52,173 nucleotides of DNA from an uncultured Bacteroidota bacterium (GTDB lineage Bacteria; Bacteroidota; Bacteroidia; JABEUT01), in contig CAIWVW010000082.1 in the NCBI GenBank assembly GCA_903916255.1, positions 1 to 52,173 on the forward strand. Reading direction: 5' to 3'. A program made the position numbers and the translations under genes. Of this stretch, positions 8,304 through 15,020 are shown piece after piece; position 1 is the first letter of the stretch; the number at the start of each line of letters is the position of its first letter. The notes under the pieces are model-generated. The model did not search any database. It saw nothing but the letters and a program-made list of their open reading frames with translations, and was not told the origin of the DNA.

Positions 8304-8942
8304 CTAGTTGGCAAAAAAATGGATACCTGAGGGAATAAACCCAAATGCAATAACAAATAGAATAATTTGAAATATATAATATACAACATTAGGAATGATT
8401 CTATTCCGATCTGTATACCTATATGGTAACTTATCATAAAACAGGGTTAGAATTAATATGATGACAAAAGATATTACCACAATCCAAAGGCCATTCAACA
8501 GAAAATTAACAAGTAAGCCGCAATAGAAAATTATATCTTCAATTCTCAGTACCGATTTCTTTTTTCGAGTATTTTCATGCAATGATACCCTTGTATTTTG
8601 TTCGGCATTTTTATTATCATGAAAAGCCGTTAAATTCTCATTCCATTGGTTAAGATTATGGACTTTCTCATGGTGTTTCCTACATAATACTTTAAAGTCT
8701 GATATTCGTTCATGGTATAGTCTTTCATATGTCAAATGATGGACTTGAAGATTTGTTGTAGCTCCACAGCCCGGTTCCTCACATTTATGTCCCCTTATAT
8801 CCAATATTTCTTTCCTTTTCTTATGCCAAGCATTTGTTTTTAAATATTTAGCATAATCACTTTTTGAGATATATTTTCTATCTCCCCTATAAAGAGATTT
8901 TAAAAAATCATTGTATACAGTAATACGATTACTTTTAGCCAT
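8304..8942 (-). CDS. Membrane-anchored HNH nuclease-like protein
   Basis: 212 residues from the ATG at 8942; a TTG at 8963 is less likely. The N-terminal half is an HNH/zinc-finger nuclease fold: HKCEEPGC (Cys54, Cys59), NLQVHHLTYERLYHE (His68, His69) and VLCRKHHEKVH (Cys87, His90, His91, His95), a complete Cys4-type HNH motif as in restriction-type nucleases. The C-terminal half holds hydrophobic segments (about 128-165 and 183-208) that look like two or three membrane helices, which is unusual for this family. It lies 45 bases after a PIN-like gene on the same strand and could be cotranscribed with it. The coding DNA is clearly AT-richer than mrp next door, which suggests recent acquisition. 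DNA cleavage is inferred from the motif. Confidence 0.75.
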   Translation of the reverse strand: MAKSNRITVYNDFLKSLYRGDRKYISKSDYAKYLKTNAWHKKRKEILDIRGHKCEEPGCGATTNLQVHHLTYERLYHERISDFKVLCRKHHEKVHNLNQWNENLTAFHDNKNAEQNTRVSLHENTRKKKSVLRIEDIIFYCGLLVNFLLNGLWIVVISFVIILILTLFYDKLPYRYTDRNRIIPNVVYYIFQIILFVIAFGFIPSGIHFFAN

Positions 8943-8987
8943 TAGAAAAATATACAAAGACAAAATTACTCACTTAGAGTAAAACAC

Positions 8988-9725
8988 CTATAATTTTTCA
9001 TATAAATAGTGCTCCATACCAGAATCAGTAATTATTCTTTTCCATCTTTTTTCTTTAGTCCAATATTGATTACCGGGTTGCACATATGCAAGTTGCAATA
9101 AATCGTTCCAATCATTATTTTTAAAAATAAGACCTGAATTAAGTTTTTTAGAGGACTCTTTCATTGTAGCTTCCAGCAACTCTAATTTAGTCCAATCGAA
9201 ATGCATATCCATAACATTATCGTTCGCACTTAGGTTAACATTCTTAATAATAATTTCTCTGATTTCATGCGTATAGTCATGCTTCTTAAATTGGCACATA
9301 ACTGATTTAATTTCTTTAGAGTAATTATTAATTTTACTAGATTCCATTTCTTGAAGTTCCCTTACCTTATCTCCTTTGGTAGAATACTCCGAACGGATTT
9401 CATCAGGCAATCCAACCCAAGATAGCAACTTTAGGTTCGTTAACATATTGCCAATAACAGATTCGCTATAGGAATATGATTCATTATAAAGATGATGTAT
9501 ATGATCAAAAACTGGAAACATATGTGAGTCCGAATATTTTCCATATGAAAAAAGAGAAGAAACTGCCTCTCTGTGGTCTTCTGGCGAATACAATAATTTT
9601 TCAGTAGATAATAACTCTCCGACAGTTAGATAATGGAAACATAATCTGTTTTCAAAAGGCTCAACATTTATACTTTTCCTTCCAATATTGTACCAAATAT
9701 TAGTATCACAAATAATGTCAGTCAT
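8988..9725 (-). CDS. PIN-like domain protein
   Basis: 245 residues. The start MTDIICDTNIWYNIG is a classic PIN opening (Asp7 then Thr-Asn), followed by VGELLS (Glu37) and, near the end, FKNNDWNDLLQLAYVQPG (Asp205 or Asp208) and YWTKEKRWKRII, where PIN proteins usually have T-x-D. Spacing between the acidic positions is much longer than in VapC toxins (about 130 residues), so this resembles larger stand-alone PIN-like proteins rather than a toxin-antitoxin VapC. RNA cleavage is inferred. It starts 17 bases after the mrp stop and precedes the membrane HNH gene by 45 bases, so a PIN-HNH pair sits at the end of the mrp transcription unit. The coding DNA is AT-rich. No small antitoxin gene is seen. 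Confidence 0.65.
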   Translation of the reverse strand: MTDIICDTNIWYNIGRKSINVEPFENRLCFHYLTVGELLSTEKLLYSPEDHREAVSSLFSYGKYSDSHMFPVFDHIHHLYNESYSYSESVIGNMLTNLKLLSWVGLPDEIRSEYSTKGDKVRELQEMESSKINNYSKEIKSVMCQFKKHDYTHEIREIIIKNVNLSANDNVMDMHFDWTKLELLEATMKESSKKLNSGLIFKNNDWNDLLQLAYVQPGNQYWTKEKRWKRIITDSGMEHYLYEKL

Positions 9726-9742
9726 GTAAGAACTTTTATTTT

Positions 9743-10837
9743 CTACACCAACTCCGCCTGCTTCTCCGTCTTCTTGGCATTCGCAATAGCAACCTGTTGG
9801 GCTAAGTTTCCAGCCAGTTCGTTAAACGCTAATGCTTGGGGGGTGTCATTTTGCAATACGGCCGGCCTTCCGGCATCGCCTGCTTCGCATATACTTTGCA
9901 CCAATGGTATTTGTCCAAGGAAAGGCACTTTTAATTCTTCTGCAAGGTGCTTAGCTCCGTCTTTCCCAAAGATGAAATATTTATTGTTGGGTAATTCAGC
10001 CGGGGTAAAGTATGCCATGTTTTCCACGATACCCAATATCGGCACATTAATTCCTTTTTGCTGGAACATCGCAATTGATTTACGAACATCTGTGAGCGCC
10101 ACGTTTTGGGGAGTGCTTACAATCACCGCCCCTGTAATTTGTGCACCGGTAACTAATGAGATTTGTATGTCGCCTGTTCCGGGAGGCAAGTCAATAATCA
10201 GGTAATCGAGCTCGCCCCAAGATGCATCATTAATCAATTGCATCAAGGCCTTACTCGCCATAGGCCCGCGCCAAACCACAGCTTGTGTATCGCTTAAAAA
10301 GAAACCAATCGAAAGTAATTTAACTCCATAATGTTCCAACGGGAGCATCCATGTTTTGCCATCACGGTCTTCCAACAAAGGTTTTTCCTGTATCGCATCA
10401 AACATCATAGGTACGGAAGGCCCATAAATATCTGCATCCAACAATCCAACCTTAGCACCTTGTTTAGCCAATGCAACCGCGAGGTTTGATGCTACGGTAG
10501 ACTTACCTACTCCACCTTTACCCGATGCTACTGCTATAATATTCCGCACTCCTGGAAGTACTCCTTCTTTTTTAATTTCCCGTTTGGAAGTCACCTTCGC
10601 ACTCATGGTTACATTCGGCTCGGCTTCTTTATCCACATAATATATAATGGCGTTCACACAGGCTTTGTGAATCATCTCTTTCATAGGGCAGGCGGGCGTT
10701 GTAAGCATTACGGTAAAGCTGACTTTTTTACCGTCAATTTTCAAATCCTGCACCATTCCGAGCGTGACAATATCCTTATCGAAATCAGGGTCTATTACAT
10801 TTTTTAGGGCTTCAATTACTTGTTCTTCGGTTATCAT
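9743..10837 (-). CDS. mrp: Mrp/ApbC-family iron-sulfur carrier ATPase
   Basis: A 364-residue cytoplasmic P-loop ATPase of the Mrp/NBP35 group that carries Fe-S clusters to apoproteins. The N-terminal DUF59/MIP18-like domain (1-85) has LTTPACPMKEMI. The ATPase domain has the deviant Walker A GKGGVGKST (about 108-116), LDADIYGPS, WRGPMASKAL and DLPPGTGD. At the place where E. coli ApbC has a CxxC cluster-binding pair, this protein reads ENMAYFTPAELPNNKYFIFG, with no cysteine; I recall this as a Bacteroidota form. The start ATG at 10837 is supported by the MITEEQVIEAL lead. Upstream lies the 9-nt-unit hairpin, then the ATL gene; downstream, 17 bases away, the PIN-like gene. Confidence 0.93.
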   Translation of the reverse strand: MITEEQVIEALKNVIDPDFDKDIVTLGMVQDLKIDGKKVSFTVMLTTPACPMKEMIHKACVNAIIYYVDKEAEPNVTMSAKVTSKREIKKEGVLPGVRNIIAVASGKGGVGKSTVASNLAVALAKQGAKVGLLDADIYGPSVPMMFDAIQEKPLLEDRDGKTWMLPLEHYGVKLLSIGFFLSDTQAVVWRGPMASKALMQLINDASWGELDYLIIDLPPGTGDIQISLVTGAQITGAVIVSTPQNVALTDVRKSIAMFQQKGINVPILGIVENMAYFTPAELPNNKYFIFGKDGAKHLAEELKVPFLGQIPLVQSICEAGDAGRPAVLQNDTPQALAFNELAGNLAQQVAIANAKKTEKQAELV

Positions 10838-10844
10838 ATCATTC

Positions 10845-10930
10845 AGTTTATAAAGTTCATAAAGTTTGTAAAGTTCGTAAAGTTTTCAATGATGCTATGG
10901 GTTTTACTTTATGAACTTTACAAACTTTAC
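10845..10930. repeat. Intergenic hairpin made of 9-nt TTYRTAAAG units (copy 2)
   Basis: Four tandem units read TTTATAAAG TTCATAAAG TTTGTAAAG TTCGTAAAG (from 10847), a loop of about 24 bases follows, then CTTTATGAA CTTTACAAA CTTTAC. It fills the gap between the stop of the ATL gene (whose TAA is inside the last unit) and the mrp start at 10837, both on the minus strand. A plus-strand reading gives an FIKFIKFVKFVKF peptide, which is an artefact of the repeat. Confidence 0.85.
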
Positions 10931-11253
10931 ACTTTCAACTCCTTTTCCGGATCCCAGAACACCTTATCAAAGTGGACGATTGTCTCCTTCTTTACCTTTA
11001 TTCCTTCCTTTTTCAGCATGGCTTCCATTCCCGGAGGCGGGAAATGATGCGCGCCTGAAAGTTGTCCCAAGCGGTTTACAACTCTATGCGCCGGCACATA
11101 AGGCTTTTGAGAATGCGAGTTATTCATGGCCCAACCCACCATCCGCGATGATTGCGCCGAACCAAGATACTTTGCTATTGCTCCATAGGAAGTTACTCGC
11201 CCTTTTGGTATCTGGCGGACCACCTCATAAATCATATCGTAAAAGTCGTTCAT
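10927..11253 (-). CDS. Alkyltransferase-like (ATL) DNA-repair protein
   Basis: 108 residues matching the DNA-binding domain of O6-alkylguanine-DNA alkyltransferases: IPKGRVTSYGAIAKYLG (helix-turn-helix region), SSRMVGWAMNN (Arg finger) and the active-site region, which reads VPAHRVV. The acceptor cysteine of PCHRV is Ala55 here, so it cannot accept an alkyl group. Such ATL proteins bind alkylated guanine, flip it out and hand it to nucleotide-excision repair. Length is right for an ATL. The ATG (11251-11253) overlaps the stop of the upstream gene as ATGA, so the two are translationally coupled; mrp lies downstream across a hairpin repeat. Confidence 0.9.
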   Translation of the reverse strand: MNDFYDMIYEVVRQIPKGRVTSYGAIAKYLGSAQSSRMVGWAMNNSHSQKPYVPAHRVVNRLGQLSGAHHFPPPGMEAMLKKEGIKVKKETIVHFDKVFWDPEKELKV

Positions 11254-12086
11254 GATGTAATAAGTTTTTCGTCAGCCTCTCTAGTTCTGTAGCCTATATA
11301 ATCAGAGACTTTAACCCAGAGGTTAAATTTGTTATTTGCTATCCGCTTAATTTCTTCCAGCCAAAATTGGGAAACCTTATCTCCATACTCGGCGAATGCG
11401 ACCAATTGATAGACTCCAAAGCCACGTCCATTATGACCATTTACTGTATCTTGTGGAAGTAGACCAGTATACTCGAAGAACCCCGCATTAATTAGAGTAA
11501 GATTAAATAATTTATCCTCCTTAATTAAGCTAGTTAACTCAAATAGTCGAGACCTATTATAAAAATGCAAGTCAGATAGATTAAACACTAAATCTTCGGG
11601 CTTAAGATATTTCTTTTTCGGTATGTCGGAAATACCACCACCAATTAAAAATCTTGAATTTGACAATTCAACTTGCTTGTCATTATATGAGAGGCGAAAT
11701 ACATTTTTTTCAAATGAATTATCCAATGGATATGGGTTCCCAATTTTGATAAAGGCATATTCAAAGGAAGGTATTTTGACAACAAAGTATCCATAATCCC
11801 CACTTCCGTATATTATTGTAGCTACTGCAAAGTACTTGGAATCACTTGTCCAACAGCAGTGATAAGCAGCAATTCCAACCAAAGGTTCGAAAAGGTCTAT
11901 TATATTATCATCTTTATCTAGTAAGCTGAAAAGACGATGGCAATCACCCATTCTAGGCTCACGATAATGAGAAAAAACTATTTTCCACTTATCATCTGGC
12001 GACTTAACAACATCATATTTATCATCTTGAATATTACCTTTTTCAGTAAATGGTTTTCTAAGAAGTTTTGATGGGTCAATTGCCAT
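11250..12086 (-). CDS. Hypothetical protein with beta-propeller-like opening
   Basis: Not recognised. 278 residues, cytoplasmic (no signal peptide or membrane helix). The first 130 residues have a repeated beta pattern, DVVKSPDDKWKIVFSHY and HCCWTSDSKYFAVATIIYG, like WD or TolB-type blades (SPDDKW and TSDSKYFAV are typical blade phrases). The rest is mixed, with Phe/Tyr/Asn-rich segments (FNLSDLHFYNRSRLFEL) and a final helical part. It is translationally coupled to the ATL gene (ATGA overlap), which points to cotranscription but not to a role in repair. The AT-rich coding sequence suggests an accessory gene; an immunity or effector role cannot be excluded or supported. Confidence 0.6.
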   Translation of the reverse strand: MAIDPSKLLRKPFTEKGNIQDDKYDVVKSPDDKWKIVFSHYREPRMGDCHRLFSLLDKDDNIIDLFEPLVGIAAYHCCWTSDSKYFAVATIIYGSGDYGYFVVKIPSFEYAFIKIGNPYPLDNSFEKNVFRLSYNDKQVELSNSRFLIGGGISDIPKKKYLKPEDLVFNLSDLHFYNRSRLFELTSLIKEDKLFNLTLINAGFFEYTGLLPQDTVNGHNGRGFGVYQLVAFAEYGDKVSQFWLEEIKRIANNKFNLWVKVSDYIGYRTREADEKLITS

Positions 12087-12211
12087 AGACAGAAGGTTTA
12101 ATAAGGCTACTCATATCTGTGTTGAATTTATAATAACAAAAAGTCGTTCATACCCTAAAAGTACGCAATTTATGTGTTTATCCTTTTGGTAACATATTCT
12201 TAAAACGGCTA

Positions 12212-12236
12212 TTTACCGAATTTTCCGTATGTTTGT
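12212..12236 (+). promoter_or_regulatory. rimK promoter with -7 box TATGTTTG
   Basis: TATGTTTG (12228-12235) matches TAnnTTTG and lies 26 bases before the ATG at 12262. TTTACC starts 16 bases upstream of it, and TTTCCGTA overlaps it, exactly as in the promoter of the channel-like gene at 5558-5582 (21 of 25 bases identical). The remaining gap back to 12087 shows no gene. Confidence 0.6.
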
Positions 12237-12261
12237 TGAGTTATAGGAACAAACATACAGT

Positions 12262-13143
12262 ATGAAAATTGCGATATTATCCAGGAGCCCTGCCTCCTAC
12301 TCCACCAAAAGACTTGTAGAAGCGGGTGTAAAAAGAGAACATGAAATGGTGGTGCTCGACCATTTAAAATGTGTATTGGTTATTGAGCAAGGCAAACCCC
12401 ACGTCTTTTATAAAGGTATGGAAGTGGAAGGTGTGGATGCTATCATCCCCCGTATTGGCGCATCGGTTACGTTCTATGGAGCTGCGGTGGTGCGCCAGTT
12501 TGAAATGATGAAAATATTTTCGGCTGTGGAATCACAGGCTTTGGTGCGCTCGAGGGATAAACTGCGTTGCCTGCAATTGTTGGCAAAAGCAGGTATTCCG
12601 ATACCGAAATCGGCATTTGCATATTCTCCAAAAAATGTAGACAATGTGATTGACCAGGTGGGCGGAATACCTGTAATCATTAAGCTTTTGGAAGGAACAC
12701 AGGGGTTGGGAGTAATTTTAGCGGAGACCAGAATCTCTGCCAAATCAGTTATTGAAGCCTTTTTGGATGTGCAGGTAAATATATTGGTGCAGGAATTTGT
12801 GAAAGAAGCCGATGGTGCCGATGTCCGCGCATTTGTAGTAGACGGACAAGTGGTAGGAGCTATGCGGCGTAAAGGCGCTGAAGGCGATTTCCGCTCGAAC
12901 TTGCACAGAGGCGGCACTTCAGAGGTTGTTAAATTAACCACACAAGAAAAAGCCCTGGCGGTAAAATCAGTCAAGCATCTTGGCTTGGGAATTGCTGGAG
13001 TAGATATGTTACCTACCAAACGCGGTTATATTGTCAACGAGGTAAACTCCTCTCCAGGCTTGGAAGGTATTGAAAAAGCCACTGGCAATGATATTGCGGG
13101 GAAGATTATTGAGTACATAGAAAGAAACGAGCACACGAACTAA
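12262..13143 (+). CDS. rimK: RimK-type ATP-grasp glutamate ligase
   Basis: RimK adds glutamate residues to the C-terminus of ribosomal protein S6 using ATP. The 293 residues match E. coli RimK (300) in length and order. The N-terminal domain starts MKIAILSRSPASYSTKRLVEAG, followed by DAIIPRIGASVTFYGAAVVRQFEMM and the ATP-grasp domain (about 95-290) with SRDKLRCLQLLAKAGIPIP, IKLLEGTQGLGVILAE (ATP loop), LVQEFVKEADGADVRAFVV and VNEVNSSPGLEGIEKATG (metal-binding Glu/Asn). The start follows a Bacteroidota -7 box. A methyltransferase gene follows across a hairpin repeat in the same direction. The closeness to RlmI-type rRNA methylation is suggestive of ribosome modification, which is inference. 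Confidence 0.93.
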   Translation: MKIAILSRSPASYSTKRLVEAGVKREHEMVVLDHLKCVLVIEQGKPHVFYKGMEVEGVDAIIPRIGASVTFYGAAVVRQFEMMKIFSAVESQALVRSRDKLRCLQLLAKAGIPIPKSAFAYSPKNVDNVIDQVGGIPVIIKLLEGTQGLGVILAETRISAKSVIEAFLDVQVNILVQEFVKEADGADVRAFVVDGQVVGAMRRKGAEGDFRSNLHRGGTSEVVKLTTQEKALAVKSVKHLGLGIAGVDMLPTKRGYIVNEVNSSPGLEGIEKATGNDIAGKIIEYIERNEHTN

Positions 13144-13221
13144 TAGAGATAAGATATAAGTGATGAGATATAAGCAAATGCTGTAATTTCGCTCATTACT
13201 TATCTCTTATAACTCATCTCT
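13144..13221. repeat. Intergenic hairpin of GAGATAAG/GATATAAG units
   Basis: Left side AGAGATAAGATATAAGTGAT (13145 on) with GAGATATAAG repeated; right side CTCATTACTTATCTC, TTATAACTCATCTCT. The arms pair imperfectly. It starts directly after the rimK stop and ends 6 bases before the methyltransferase ATG at 13228. Same placement as the 9-nt hairpins but a different unit. Confidence 0.75.
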
Positions 13222-13227
13222 AATTAC

Positions 13228-14166
13228 ATGGACTTCTTATCACCTGCTAACTTCCCCGATTACGAACTTATTGATTGCGGCAACTTCGAAAAGCTTGAAC
13301 GCTTCGGGCAATATATAACTATCCGTCCCGAGCCACAGGCAGTTTGGGATAGTGCATTAAACCAAAGCGACTGGCTAAAAAAAGCGCATGTACGTTTTAT
13401 GCCTCATTCAAGCTATGCAGGCAATTGGGAGAAACTGAAAACTATGCCCGATAATTGGGAGGTGGCTTATAATCTTCCAAATGGCCCTACTATCCGTTTT
13501 AAATTATCGCTTACATCTTTCAAACATGTTGGTATTTTTCCTGAACAGGCAGTGCATTGGGATTATATTTATCAAAACATGTTATCGTTTTCGCCCCAAA
13601 CCCCTAAAGGGGCTTCAAAGGCAAATGACTCTACTCAAAGCCCCTTTAGGGGTTTGGGGCAAGAAAAGCCCCGCTTTTTAAACCTGTTTGCATATACCGG
13701 AGGAGCGTCATTAGCCGCGAAAGCAGCCGGAGCAGATGTTACGCACCTTGATTCCGTAAGGCAAGTTGTAAGTTGGGCAAAGAACAATATGGAATTATCT
13801 AAGCTTGATAATATCCGTTGGCTGATTGAAGATGCCATGAAATATGTGAAACGGGAAATAAAAAGAGGCAGCAAATACCAGGGTATTATATTGGATCCAC
13901 CAGCGTATGGACATGGGCCTGATAAAGAGCAATGGAAATTAGAAGATAATCTGAATGAAATGGTAAATTCTGTACTTCAAATTTTGGCTCCCGAAAAACA
14001 TATCCTCATTCTTAACACATACTCCCTCGGATTTTCATCTTTAATTATTGAAAACCTCTTGAAGAAACAGTACAAAAACCTTCAAACGGGAGAACTCTTT
14101 TTAGCCTCCACTTCGGGGTATAAATTACCCCTCGGGGTGTTTGGAAGGGTTGTAGTTGGGATTTAA
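13228..14166 (+). CDS. RlmI-like class I SAM methyltransferase with in-frame repeat insertion
   Basis: 312 residues. The C-terminal part is a class I SAM methyltransferase: motif I LNLFAYTGGAS (from residue 152), acidic loop HLDSVRQVVSWAKNN, DNIRWLIEDAMKYVKRE and LDPPAYGHG (from about 222). These are typical of the RlmI/RlmK family that methylates 23S rRNA cytosine or guanine, although the Cys that RlmI-type C5 enzymes use is not evident next to the DPPAYG motif. The N-terminal part (1-120) has RPEPQAVW and a beta-rich domain. Residues about 122-145 (PQTPKGASKANDSTQ, then SPFRGLGQEK) are encoded by a perfect palindromic repeat and separate the two domains. The start ATG is at 13228. The exact target is uncertain. 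Confidence 0.85.
   Translation: MDFLSPANFPDYELIDCGNFEKLERFGQYITIRPEPQAVWDSALNQSDWLKKAHVRFMPHSSYAGNWEKLKTMPDNWEVAYNLPNGPTIRFKLSLTSFKHVGIFPEQAVHWDYIYQNMLSFSPQTPKGASKANDSTQSPFRGLGQEKPRFLNLFAYTGGASLAAKAAGADVTHLDSVRQVVSWAKNNMELSKLDNIRWLIEDAMKYVKREIKRGSKYQGIILDPPAYGHGPDKEQWKLEDNLNEMVNSVLQILAPEKHILILNTYSLGFSSLIIENLLKKQYKNLQTGELFLASTSGYKLPLGVFGRVVVGI
13593..13660. repeat. Palindromic repeat inserted inside a coding sequence
   Basis: Two perfect 23-bp arms, 13593-13615 (GCCCCAAACCCCTAAAGG, then GGCTT) and 13638-13660 (reverse complement), enclose a 22-base loop. The reading frame of the methyltransferase continues through it. A degraded relative lies at 14869-14897. I know the AAACCCCTAAAGGGGCTT motif as a dispersed Bacteroidota repeat usually found between genes. 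Confidence 0.9.
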
Positions 14167-14173
14167 AATATTG

Positions 14174-14181
14174 TATATTTG
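14174..14181 (+). promoter_or_regulatory. -7 box TATATTTG
   Basis: Matches TAnnTTTG, 40 bases before the ATG at 14222 and 8 bases after the methyltransferase stop, so the next gene can be transcribed on its own. Confidence 0.45.
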
Positions 14182-14221
14182 CTTTGATAGTATAAATTAC
14201 TATTAATATTACTTTGTTGCA

Positions 14222-14797
14222 ATGGAGGTTACCGACGAGAGACCATTCTATACTTCTACTCCACCATACTACATGACAGGTTTTTGGATAATTATCTGCT
14301 TTTTCCCTTATATATATTATAAAGATAAAAATAACATACTCTTTCTAACACCTATTATTCCAATCTTAGTATACCATCTATTTTTTTGGTGGAAAAGAGT
14401 AAGGTTTTATGATAATTACGTAGAGTTTTCATATCCATTCAGGCCTTTCAAACGAAAAATAATAATTCATTATGAAAATATTCAATCAATTTTCATTGCT
14501 AGTTCAGATATTGCCGGAGCACCCTTTAAGATTAATGTAATTGAAAAGGAAGATATTACTGATGGGAACCAAAAGAAGAGATACACTTTCCCCCTTACAG
14601 GACTATACAAAACTAAAGAGTGGCAACTAATTGTAAAATTAAGAAGTAAAGGAATTATCATTACAGACAATTACTTCAATAATCATCCCCCCAATCCGAA
14701 AAGGACTGCAAGAATTCTTTGGATTTTGAGTATTGTATATTTCATTGTTTGTCTTTGCCTGATTTTTTTGATGAAGAGAGGTAAATTGGGATTCTAA
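14222..14797 (+). CDS. Hypothetical membrane protein, PH-like fold possible
   Basis: 191 residues, not assigned. Two hydrophobic segments near the N-terminus (about 19-34 and 39-57) form a hairpin in the membrane. A soluble middle part (58-150) has the beta-strand rhythm of bacterial PH-like domains (RVRFYDNYVEFSYPFRPFKR, IIHYENIQSIFI, WQLIVKLRSKGIIIT). A third hydrophobic helix (about 165-185) ends in KRGKLGF. The arrangement membrane hairpin plus bPH-type strand set is common among small bacterial membrane proteins of unknown role. Very AT-rich DNA and its own promoter suggest an accessory gene between the methyltransferase and topA. Confidence 0.65.
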   Translation: MEVTDERPFYTSTPPYYMTGFWIIICFFPYIYYKDKNNILFLTPIIPILVYHLFFWWKRVRFYDNYVEFSYPFRPFKRKIIIHYENIQSIFIASSDIAGAPFKINVIEKEDITDGNQKKRYTFPLTGLYKTKEWQLIVKLRSKGIIITDNYFNNHPPNPKRTARILWILSIVYFIVCLCLIFLMKRGKLGF

Positions 14798-14868
14798 TTC
14801 CCTAACTCTGAAGTTGCATTTAGGGGTAATTAACTAATAAGTTGTACTTCCCTATTCTATCGTGAATT

Positions 14869-14897
14869 AAACCCCTAAAGTTCCTTTTAAGGGCTTT
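14869..14897. repeat. Degraded palindromic repeat upstream of topA
   Basis: AAACCCCTAAAG (14869-14880) faces CTTTTAAGGGCTTT (14884-14897), an imperfect hairpin related to the perfect one at 13593-13660. The 223-base gap before topA holds no other recognisable signal except a poor -7 match near 14970. Confidence 0.5.
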
Positions 14898-15020
14898 CCG
14901 TATTTTATAAACATCTGATTTTGTGTCATTTTTCAAGAAAGTTTGGTTATTCCGAAATAGATACTCAATTTTGCAAACCGATTCGAAGAATTAACACCGT
15001 ATATATATAGTATAGATTCC

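Noticed and set aside
8988-9725. VapBC toxin-antitoxin locus
   Set aside because: The PIN-like protein is twice VapC length and no small DNA-binding antitoxin gene precedes it.
10820-11047. Plus-strand frame encoding FIKFIKFVKFVKF
   Set aside because: It is the translation of the 9-nt TTYRTAAAG hairpin and overlaps mrp and the ATL gene on the other strand.
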